DNA of 64,000 nucleotides from contig JBPOHI010000097.1 in NCBI GenBank assembly GCA_052035735.1, forward strand, positions 3,404 to 67,403. The letters run 5' to 3'. The notes beneath the pieces were generated by a model. The model was not told the origin of the DNA. It searched no databases and was given only the letters and a program-made list of their open reading frames with translations. The DNA is from JAGPDF01 sp052035735 (GTDB lineage Bacteria > Acidobacteriota > Thermoanaerobaculia > Multivoradales > JAGPDF01). The position numbers and the translations under genes are program-made. Below are positions 15,362 to 22,951 of the stretch, piece after piece. Position 1 is the first letter of the stretch, and each line of letters opens with the position of its first letter.

Positions 15362-17353
15362 ATGAACCTACTCGATCGTGTCTCCAATCCGCAGGAGTTG
15401 AGGCAGCTCTCCCGCGAGGAGCTGCCGCAGCTCGCCAGCGATCTGCGCGACGAGATCGTCAGCGCGGTGTCGGAGACCGGTGGTCATTTCTCGTCGAACC
15501 TCGGCACCGTCGAGCTGACCATCGCCCTGCACTACCTGTTCGACACGCCGCGCGACCTCCTGGTGTGGGACGTCGGGCACCAGACTTACCCGCACAAGAT
15601 CCTCACCGGCCGGCGTGACCGGATGTCGACGCTGCGCCAGTACGGCGGGCTGTCCGGCTTCTGCCTGCGCAGCGAGTCGGAGTTCGACGTGGTCGCCGCC
15701 GGACACGCCTCGACCTCGATCTCGGCGGCGCTGGGCCTCGCTGTGGCGCGTGACCTGCGCAAAGAGTCGCACGAGGTGGTCGCCGTGATCGGCGACGGCT
15801 CGATGACCGCCGGCATGGCGTTCGAGGCGATGAACCAGGCCGGCCATCTGGGCACCAAGATGATCGTCATCCTGAACGACAACTCGATGTCGATCTCGCC
15901 CTCGGTCGGTGCGCTGACCAAGTATCTCGAAGCGCTGATGGCCGGTCGCCACTACGCCAAGCTCAAGGACGACATCAAGAAGGTGCTGCACAAGATTCCC
16001 GGCATCGGCGACCCGATGGTCGAGGTGGCGAAGGGTCTCGAAGAGGGTCTGCGGCAGGTGTTCACGCCGGGAACACTGTTCGAGGAGCTCGGCTTCCGCT
16101 ACATCGGGCCGGTCAACGGTCATTCGATCCCGGCGCTGCTCGAGGCGCTCGAAAGCGCCAGGGCGATCGACGGGCCGGTGCTCCTGCACTGCATCACCCA
16201 GAAGGGCAAAGGGTACAAGTACGCCGAGGACGAGCCCGTCGAGTACCACGGTCCGTCGCCGTTCGATCCCGTGGCCGGCATTCAGAAGGGAAAGCCCGGT
16301 TCCGCCCCGTCCTACACCGCGATCTTCGGCAAGACGATCGTGCGGCTCGCCGAGCACGATCCGCGAATCGTCGCGATCACCGCCTCGATGCCCGATGGCA
16401 CCGGCCTGATTCCGTTCGCCGAGCGCTTCCCGGAGCGCTTCCTGAACACCGGGATCGCCGAGCAGCACTCGGTGACCCTGGCGGGTGGCCTTGCAATCGG
16501 CGGCATGCGGCCGGTGGTGGCGATCTACTCGACCTTCCTGCAGCGCGGCTACGACCAGATCTTCCACGACGTCTGCCTGATGGACCTGCCGGTCACTTTC
16601 GCCCTCGACCGCGGCGGCATCGCCGGCAACGACGGCTGGACGCACCACGGCCTCTTCGACTACGCCTACTTCCGCATGTTCCCGAACGCGATCGTCATGG
16701 CGCCGAAGGACGAGAACGAGCTGCAGCACATGCTCGCGACCGCGGTGGAGCAGCCGCACCCGACAGCGGTTCGCTATCCGCGCGGCAACGGCATCGGCGT
16801 CGCTCTCGACGCCGAGTTCCGCCAGCTGCCGATCGGCAAGGCCGAGGTGTTGCGCCGCGGGCGGCACGGTCTGGTCTGGGCGACCGGCTCGACGGTCTAT
16901 CCGGCGCTCGAGGCGATCGAACGCCTGGCAAAGGAGGGCGTCGAGCTCACCCTGGTCAACGCGCGCTTCGTCAAGCCGCTCGACCGCGAGCTGCTCGCGC
17001 TGCAGCTCGAGCAGGCGTCCGCGCTCGAAGGGGGCGCACGTCTCGCCACGGTCGAGGAGCATGCGCTGGCCGGCGGTTTCGGCAGCGCGGTGCTCGAGGC
17101 GCTGTCGGAGATGGAGCTCGCCGGGGTGGCCACGCTGACCATCGGCGTCCCCGACAGCTTCGTTCCGCACGGTTCGCAGGAGGTCCTGCGCAAGACGCTC
17201 GGGCTGGATGCCGAGGGTCTCTTTTTCCGGTTTCGCAGCTTCTTCGCCAAGGCGGCGGGAGCGCGCGACCGGCGATCGGTCGGGACGACACCGGCGTCGG
17301 AAGAATCGGGAGTGGGAGGTGCGGCCGGTGCGTCTCGACCAGCTACTGGTTGA
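15362..17353 (+). CDS. dxs: 1-deoxy-D-xylulose-5-phosphate synthase
   Basis: A 663-residue thiamine-diphosphate enzyme joining pyruvate and glyceraldehyde-3-phosphate, the first step of the MEP isoprenoid pathway. ATG at 15362 has GGAG upstream. Recognised parts: GGHFSSNLGTVELTIALHYLFDTP near residue 40, WDVGHQTYPHKILTGRR, the thiamine-diphosphate/Mg motif GDGSMTAGMAFEAMNQAG with NDN (about 143-175), and the transketolase middle domain with NTGIAEQHSVTLAGGLA holding the catalytic Glu near residue 366. The C-terminal transketolase domain includes VTFALDRGGIAGNDGWTHHG (middle/C-terminal junction) and ATVEEHALAGGFGSAVLEAL. The last 30 or so residues are a low-complexity tail not typical of Dxs. 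It overlaps the tlyA start by 26 bases. Confidence 0.97.
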   Translation: MNLLDRVSNPQELRQLSREELPQLASDLRDEIVSAVSETGGHFSSNLGTVELTIALHYLFDTPRDLLVWDVGHQTYPHKILTGRRDRMSTLRQYGGLSGFCLRSESEFDVVAAGHASTSISAALGLAVARDLRKESHEVVAVIGDGSMTAGMAFEAMNQAGHLGTKMIVILNDNSMSISPSVGALTKYLEALMAGRHYAKLKDDIKKVLHKIPGIGDPMVEVAKGLEEGLRQVFTPGTLFEELGFRYIGPVNGHSIPALLEALESARAIDGPVLLHCITQKGKGYKYAEDEPVEYHGPSPFDPVAGIQKGKPGSAPSYTAIFGKTIVRLAEHDPRIVAITASMPDGTGLIPFAERFPERFLNTGIAEQHSVTLAGGLAIGGMRPVVAIYSTFLQRGYDQIFHDVCLMDLPVTFALDRGGIAGNDGWTHHGLFDYAYFRMFPNAIVMAPKDENELQHMLATAVEQPHPTAVRYPRGNGIGVALDAEFRQLPIGKAEVLRRGRHGLVWATGSTVYPALEAIERLAKEGVELTLVNARFVKPLDRELLALQLEQASALEGGARLATVEEHALAGGFGSAVLEALSEMELAGVATLTIGVPDSFVPHGSQEVLRKTLGLDAEGLFFRFRSFFAKAAGARDRRSVGTTPASEESGVGGAAGASRPATG

Positions 17354-18071
17354 GCGCGGTCTCTTCGCGACGCGCGAGAAGGCGCGGCGCGCGGTGATGG
17401 CCGGCCAGGTCGGGGTCAACGGCGTCAGGGTCGACAAGCCCGGCAGTCCCATGAAGGACGACGTTCGCCTGGAGCTCACCGGTGTCGCCGAGCCCTACGT
17501 TTCACGCGCGGGCGGCAAGCTCGCCGCCGCGCTCGACCATTTCGCCATCGACCCCGCGGGGCTGCGCTGTCTCGACGTCGGCGCATCGACGGGCGGCTTC
17601 ACCGACTGCCTGCTGCAGCGCGGCGCGGCGCATGTAACCGCGATCGACGTCGGCTACGGGTTGCTCGATCTCAAGGTGCGCAACGATCCGCGCGTCGAAG
17701 TGCGCGAGAGGATCAATGCCCGCTATCTCGCGGCGGACGCCTTCGACCGGCCGTTCGAGCTCGTCGTCGTCGACGTCTCCTTCATCTCGCTTACCAAGGT
17801 GGTTCCAGCGCTGCTGCCGCATCTGGCGCACGGCGGGCTGCTGCTGCCGCTGATCAAGCCGCAGTTCGAGGTCGGCAGGAGCGGTGTCGGCAAGGGCGGT
17901 CTGGTGCGCGACGAGGCGCTGCGCAGGTCGACGATCGAGCTCCGCGCGAGCGAGCTCGCCGCCCTTGGCCTCGATCTCGCAGGAACGTACGATTCGCCGG
18001 TCGCCGGTGCCGAAGGGAACCGCGAGGCCTTCGCCCTGTTCTGCCGGCCTTCTGTGGAGGAGGCGCGATGA
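17328..18071 (+). CDS. tlyA: TlyA-family rRNA 2'-O-methyltransferase (S4 plus FtsJ-like domains)
   Basis: A 247-residue protein. The GTG at 17328 is chosen because GGGAGG lies upstream and the S4 RNA-binding domain begins at once (RLDQLLVERGLFATREKARR, then GQVGVNGVRVDKPG). The FtsJ-like methyltransferase domain follows, with the SAM motif CLDVGASTGGFTDCLLQRGA near residue 78, then AIDVGYGLLDLKVRNDPRV and VVDVSFISLTKVVPALLPHL. LIKPQFEVGRSGVGKGGLVRD near the C-terminus is a conserved TlyA phrase. Family members methylate ribosomal RNA and have also been called hemolysins. Its stop overlaps the nadK start (ATGA), so the pair is translationally coupled. Confidence 0.94.
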   Translation: MRLDQLLVERGLFATREKARRAVMAGQVGVNGVRVDKPGSPMKDDVRLELTGVAEPYVSRAGGKLAAALDHFAIDPAGLRCLDVGASTGGFTDCLLQRGAAHVTAIDVGYGLLDLKVRNDPRVEVRERINARYLAADAFDRPFELVVVDVSFISLTKVVPALLPHLAHGGLLLPLIKPQFEVGRSGVGKGGLVRDEALRRSTIELRASELAALGLDLAGTYDSPVAGAEGNREAFALFCRPSVEEAR

Positions 18072-18955
18072 TCGAGCCCCGGGGAGCGCGCCGCGTCGGA
18101 GTGGTCGCGAAGGCGTCGAGCGCAGACGCCGCTGGCGTAGCGGGCGAGCTGGTCGAGTGGCTCGGCCGGCGCGGACTCGAAGTTCTGGTCGAACCCGGGA
18201 CCGCGCGCGAGAGTGGCCAGAGCGGCGACGGTCCGCTGATCGAGGGTGCGCGCTGCGATCTCGTCGTCGTTCTGGGAGGCGACGGCACGCTGCTCTCGGT
18301 CGCCCGCAAAGCGGCCGGCGGACCGCCGATCCTGGGGGTGAACCTCGGCCATCTGGGATTCCTTACCGAGGTGGCGCGGGCCGAGCTCTATCCGGCGCTG
18401 CTCGAGGTGCTGGCCGGGCGCTACGCAGTCGAGCCGCGCTCGCTGCTCGAGGTCGAGCAGACGAAGGCGGGCGGCGAGCGCTCCACCTTCCGTGCGCTCA
18501 ACGATGTCGTGCTGGCCAAGAGCGCGCTTTCTCGCATGATCGAGCTCCTGCTGTCGGTCGATGGACGCCTGGTGGCGCGCTACCGCGCCGACGGTCTGGT
18601 GGTCTCGACACCGACCGGCTCGACCGCCTACAACCTGTCGGCGGGCGGACCGATTCTCCACCCGCTCCTCCCGGTTTCGGTGCTGACGCCGATCTGCCCG
18701 CACACGCTGACGCTCAGGCCGCTGGTCGTGCCCGATACCAGCGTCATCGAGGTGGCGATCGAGCCGCGCGAGGATGCCCCCGAGCTGCGCGCAGACCGCG
18801 TCTACCTCACGGTCGACGGCCAGGAGGGGGGCGAGATCGGCTTCGGCGACCGGGTGCGCGTGACGCGCGCCGCCCAACCCGCCTATCTCGTGCGCACCGG
18901 CGAACGCAGCTCGATCTTCGAGGGTCTCCGCAACAAGCTGCACTGGGGAGAGTAG
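18068..18955 (+). CDS. nadK: NAD kinase
   Basis: A 295-residue NAD(+) kinase making NADP. The GGDGT motif lies near residue 70 (VVLGGDGTLLSVAR), followed by ILGVNLGHLGFLTEV, the family's substrate loop. FRALNDVVLAKSALSRMIELLLSVDG and YRADGLVVSTPTGSTAYNLSAGGPILHPLLPVSVLTPICPHTLT are further conserved parts including the NAD-binding region. Length is normal. ATG at 18068 overlaps the tlyA stop. The tlyA-nadK order is common in bacteria (often followed by recN, here instead by tamB). Confidence 0.97.
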   Translation: MIEPRGARRVGVVAKASSADAAGVAGELVEWLGRRGLEVLVEPGTARESGQSGDGPLIEGARCDLVVVLGGDGTLLSVARKAAGGPPILGVNLGHLGFLTEVARAELYPALLEVLAGRYAVEPRSLLEVEQTKAGGERSTFRALNDVVLAKSALSRMIELLLSVDGRLVARYRADGLVVSTPTGSTAYNLSAGGPILHPLLPVSVLTPICPHTLTLRPLVVPDTSVIEVAIEPREDAPELRADRVYLTVDGQEGGEIGFGDRVRVTRAAQPAYLVRTGERSSIFEGLRNKLHWGE

Positions 18956-18961
18956 CGGTCC

Positions 18962-21900
18962 TTGGTCTGGCTGCGGATCCGCCGCTGGGTCGTCCGCCCG
19001 TTTTTCTGGTCGCTCGCCGTGGCCGCATTCGTGCTGCTCTGTTTGCGCGCCTTCCTCTCCTCCGACTTCGCCCGCGAGCGGCTCGCCCAGCGCCTCGAGC
19101 AGCAACTCTCGCAGATCCTGAAGCGCGAGGTGCGGCTGGGGCGGCTCGACTTCGAGCTGCTGCCGTTCGCCCTGCGGCTGGAGGACCTGAGCATCTCCGG
19201 CCCGGCGCCGGACGATCCGCTGTTGCTGTCGATCCGCCGACTGCGGGTGGATGCCGATCTCGACGCCCTGCGCAACGACCTGCTCGATCTCCAGACGGTC
19301 TCCGCCCAGGGGGTGCGCGTCCATCTCGAGCTCTATCCAGACGGCACCGACAGTCTGCCGCAGTTCGCTTCGGGGGGCGGCGGGGGGCGTTTCGAGTTGC
19401 GCATCGGCGGGCTCTATGTCGAGGACGGTGAGTTCGAGCTCGCCGACCAGAGGGTGCCGCTCGCGGTCTCCGCGCGCGCTCTCCAGCTGCGGCTCTCCGG
19501 GCTCGGCGGAACCGAGCTGCAGGGGAGCGTCACGGCGCAGGAGGTCGTGACCACCCTGCCGCGCGCTCTTCCCTGGCCGTCGACGCTCGCGGCCAAAGCG
19601 CGGTTGCGCGACTCCGGGGTGGAGATCCTGTCGGCGCGCGTGCTCTCGCCGGCGCTCGAAGCGCGAGTTGCGGGCTTCGTCGGCTGGCGCGGCGGCACCA
19701 ACGGCGAGATCCGCGGCGTGGTCGAGACCGAAGGGCACTTTCTCGACGACCTCGGCTACCTCGGAGGCGAGATCGAAGGTCCGTTGCGCTTCGACGGTTC
19801 CGTGCGGTTCGAGCGCAAGGAGATCGACCTCGCGGGCCGCCTCACTTCGACCGGAGTCGATCTGTTCGGGTTGCGCCTGGACGACCTCGCCGGAACGGTG
19901 AAAAGCGGCGGCGCGCGAGTCTCGTCGCTCGGTCTCGAGCTCGAGCGGGCGGAATTCGCCGGCGGCCCAGTCTCCGGGACCTTCGACGTCGACTTCGAGC
20001 GCCCCGGTCCCTGGGCGCACCTGGCGCTCGTCGCCGACGGGCCGCGCCTGCGCGCCGTGCTCGCGGCCCTCGACCTCCCGGCGCCGGCGCTCTCGGCATC
20101 GGCCCACGGTCAAGTGAGCTACGAGTTTCCGCTGAACGACGCCCGCCGTGGCGTCGGCGAAGCCACGCTGGAGTTGCGCGCCGCGCCTCCGGCGAGCGCC
20201 GGAGAGTTGCCCGTGGACGGGCTGGCCACGCTGCGCCTGGTCGAGGGACGCCTCGAGCTGCAGGCGGTGGAGCTCGCTTCGGCGTCGCAGCAGATCGCGC
20301 TCCGGGGGGCCTACGATCTGGTCGGCAGGCAGGGCGCGATCACCGTCGAAGTGACCAGCGAGGACCTGGGAGAGATCGCCCGCCTGCAGCCGTTCGTCGC
20401 CACGGCTCCATGGCCGCTCTGGTTGCCCGATGCGGGCCGCGGCGACCTGACCGCACAGGTGGCGCTCGCGGGCCCGGAGACGGCGGTGGATCTCGCTTTC
20501 GATCTCGCGCGGCTGCAGGCTCCGGGCGGTTCGGCGGAGCGCGCCGTCGGCAGCCTCTCGCTCGATCCACTGGCGGTGCGCGACCTCGCCGTCGAGCTCT
20601 CCCGCGGCGATGCGTCGCTGCACGTCTCCGGCTCGCTGCCGCTCGTTCCGCGGGGAGCGGGCGCCGCCACCCCGCCGCCGGTGGCGATCTCGGTCGACTT
20701 CCGTCGCTGGCCGGTCGCCGAGGCGATGCCCTGGCTGCCGACTCCGCTGCCGCTGGGCGGCGAGGCGACCGGGACCTTGCGGCTCGCCGGAGGCCTCGAC
20801 AGCATGACCGGCGAAATGCGCGGCACCCTGTCCCCGGTGACGGTCGCGGGGATCGACTTCGAACGCCTCGAGGCCGATCTTGGTTGGGATACCGGTCGCC
20901 TGAAAGTGCGCAGCGTGAATCTGCGCGCCGCGTCCGGTGTGCTGCACGGCAGCGGCGAGCTCGGCTTCGCCGACGATGGGCTCGCCTTCGAGCTCGCCGC
21001 CGAGCCGCTCGATCTTGCCGCGGAACCCTGGACGACGCTCAGCGGAGGGCGCGTGACCGGTCACGCCGCGGTCGCGGCGCGCCTCTCCGGGACCCTCGCG
21101 GAGCCGCGGCTGGTGGTCGATGCCGAACTGGCCGAGCTCGAGCTTCCCGCAGCCCGCGGCTCCGCGGAGCAAGGACACGGAGTTCCGGCCGGAGACCGCC
21201 CGGCGGCGCTCGCGCCAGCGCCGCGGTTCGGCGGTACCTTGCACGCCGAGCTCGAGCGCGGCGAGCTCTCGGCGCTGATCGCGCTGCCCGGTCTGCTGGA
21301 ACTCGAAGGCGGCGGCGGCTTCGTCGCCGGGGAACATGCCGATCTGCGGTTTCACCTGACCAGCGACCGCCTCGATCGCCTGGTGGCGCTCGCTGCCGGG
21401 CAGACCCTCGAGGGCCTCTCGGGCCGTCTCGCCGCGGATCTCGCCTGGCAGTTCGCCGGCGAGACCGGCGGCTCGCTGACGGTGAGCGTCCCCGAGCTCG
21501 AGCTGGCCTACGAGCAGCATCGGCTGGCGCCGCTCGAGCCGATCGCGCTGCGCTACGCAGGCTCGCGACTCGTCATCGAGTCGCTCTATCTCGGCGAGAA
21601 GGCCACCGGCGACGAGCTCTTCCTCTCCGGCGGGATCGAGCTGGCGGCGCCCGAGCCCGCGCTCGATCTGCGACTGCAGGCGGCGCTGTCGGTCGACTGG
21701 CTCGAACGGTTCGCCGGGATCGATCTGACCGGCACGGTCGATGTGCTCACCACGGTGAAGGGCACGCTGGCCGAGCCGCGGTGGAACGGGCAGGCCGACC
21801 TGCGCGACGCGCGCTATATCCCGGATCGTTTTCCGCACAGCTTCGACCGTATCGATGCGTTGGTCCTGCTCTATCCAGGCGTGATCGTGCTCGATCACTT

Positions 21901-22951
21901 GCGGTCGGATCTGGCGGGCGGCACGGTCACGGCCAGCGGACGTCTCGAACTTGCGTCAGCCGGGAAGGCGCTCAGTTATCGCGCCCAGATCGCCACCCGC
22001 CGCACCGCTCTGCGCTACCCCGAAGGTTGGCTGGTGCGCGGCGATGGCGACCTCACGCTGCAATCGACCGCCGACGGGCGGCAACTCTCCGGGACCCTGG
22101 CGCTCGATCGCGTCTACTACCTTCAGGACATCAATCTGTCGCCGAGGCAGCTCGCGGAGCGCGTCTTGTCGCGCACCCGGGTCCAGGTCGACGAAGCCGA
22201 CGAGATCCTGGGGACGACGTACCTCAACCTGGCGATCGTCGCGCCGCGCGCTGTGCGGGTGCGCAACAACCTGGCGAAGATCACCGGCAGCGCCAGCCTG
22301 GCGCTGCGCGGCTCGCTCGCCGTGCCGGTCCTGTTCGGTGAAGTGGCGACCGAGCCGGGCAGCACGATCGAGTACAACGGCTCGACCTACGAGCTCGATC
22401 GCGGCATCGTCACCTTCGCCAACTCGACGCGCATCGAGCCGCTGCTCGATGTCGTGGCGCGGACCAAGATCAACGAGTATCAGGTCACCCTTTCCGTCCT
22501 CGGCTCGCTCGCCCGCCCGGCGACGACGCTCGGTTCCGACCCGCCGCTGCCCGACTACGACGTGCTGTCGCTGCTGGCCACCGGGACGCCCTCGGGCTTG
22601 GCCGATCTCTCCGAGACCGCGCAGACCGGCACCGCACCGGGAATGGCGGCGGAGACGCTGCTCTACGGTCAGGCCGCTTCGCTGGTGAGCGCCCGGGTGG
22701 GGAAGCTCTTCGGCATCGATCGCCTGAAGGTCGACCCGCTGGCCGGCGCGGACAGCCTTTCGGCGGCGCGCGTGACGGTCGGCAAGCGGCTTTCGAGCCG
22801 GGTCTACCTCACCTACTCGGTCGATCCGTCGTCGACGGCCCAGCAGGTGCTGCAGGTGGAGTGGAAGATCTCGGACGACCTGACCCTGGTTCTGACGCAG
22901 AACGGCGATGAGTCCTACGCCGTCGATGCCCGTTGGGAGAAGCGCTTCTGA
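18962..22951 (+). CDS. tamB: TamB-type envelope protein (DUF490 C-terminus)
   Basis: A 1329-residue AsmA/TamB-like protein. Start is taken as TTG 18962, six bases after the nadK stop, with GGAGAG upstream; this start is tentative. The N-terminus has a signal anchor (FFWSLAVAAFVLLCLRAFL, about residues 17-35), followed by an AsmA-like opening RLAQRLEQQLSQILKREVRLGRLDFELLPFALRLEDLSI. The long middle is beta-rich repeats typical of a periplasm-spanning lipid-transfer bridge. The C-terminal DUF490 domain is clear: PVLFGEVATEPGSTIEYNGSTYELDRGIVTFANSTRIEPLLDV and LSVLGSLARPATTLGSDPPLPDYDVLSLLATG, ending in SYAVDARWEKRF. TamB proteins link the inner membrane with an Omp85 partner and carry lipid or assist outer-membrane protein assembly. 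Stop and the next start share one base (TGATG). Confidence 0.92.
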   Translation: MVWLRIRRWVVRPFFWSLAVAAFVLLCLRAFLSSDFARERLAQRLEQQLSQILKREVRLGRLDFELLPFALRLEDLSISGPAPDDPLLLSIRRLRVDADLDALRNDLLDLQTVSAQGVRVHLELYPDGTDSLPQFASGGGGGRFELRIGGLYVEDGEFELADQRVPLAVSARALQLRLSGLGGTELQGSVTAQEVVTTLPRALPWPSTLAAKARLRDSGVEILSARVLSPALEARVAGFVGWRGGTNGEIRGVVETEGHFLDDLGYLGGEIEGPLRFDGSVRFERKEIDLAGRLTSTGVDLFGLRLDDLAGTVKSGGARVSSLGLELERAEFAGGPVSGTFDVDFERPGPWAHLALVADGPRLRAVLAALDLPAPALSASAHGQVSYEFPLNDARRGVGEATLELRAAPPASAGELPVDGLATLRLVEGRLELQAVELASASQQIALRGAYDLVGRQGAITVEVTSEDLGEIARLQPFVATAPWPLWLPDAGRGDLTAQVALAGPETAVDLAFDLARLQAPGGSAERAVGSLSLDPLAVRDLAVELSRGDASLHVSGSLPLVPRGAGAATPPPVAISVDFRRWPVAEAMPWLPTPLPLGGEATGTLRLAGGLDSMTGEMRGTLSPVTVAGIDFERLEADLGWDTGRLKVRSVNLRAASGVLHGSGELGFADDGLAFELAAEPLDLAAEPWTTLSGGRVTGHAAVAARLSGTLAEPRLVVDAELAELELPAARGSAEQGHGVPAGDRPAALAPAPRFGGTLHAELERGELSALIALPGLLELEGGGGFVAGEHADLRFHLTSDRLDRLVALAAGQTLEGLSGRLAADLAWQFAGETGGSLTVSVPELELAYEQHRLAPLEPIALRYAGSRLVIESLYLGEKATGDELFLSGGIELAAPEPALDLRLQAALSVDWLERFAGIDLTGTVDVLTTVKGTLAEPRWNGQADLRDARYIPDRFPHSFDRIDALVLLYPGVIVLDHLRSDLAGGTVTASGRLELASAGKALSYRAQIATRRTALRYPEGWLVRGDGDLTLQSTADGRQLSGTLALDRVYYLQDINLSPRQLAERVLSRTRVQVDEADEILGTTYLNLAIVAPRAVRVRNNLAKITGSASLALRGSLAVPVLFGEVATEPGSTIEYNGSTYELDRGIVTFANSTRIEPLLDVVARTKINEYQVTLSVLGSLARPATTLGSDPPLPDYDVLSLLATGTPSGLADLSETAQTGTAPGMAAETLLYGQAASLVSARVGKLFGIDRLKVDPLAGADSLSAARVTVGKRLSSRVYLTYSVDPSSTAQQVLQVEWKISDDLTLVLTQNGDESYAVDARWEKRF

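Noticed and set aside
17723..21898. Minus-strand open frame of 1391 codons opposite tlyA, nadK and tamB
   Set aside because: A shadow of high-GC codon bias; the opposite strand encodes clear tlyA, nadK and tamB proteins, and the antisense translation is rich in Arg, Gln and Glu with no domain.
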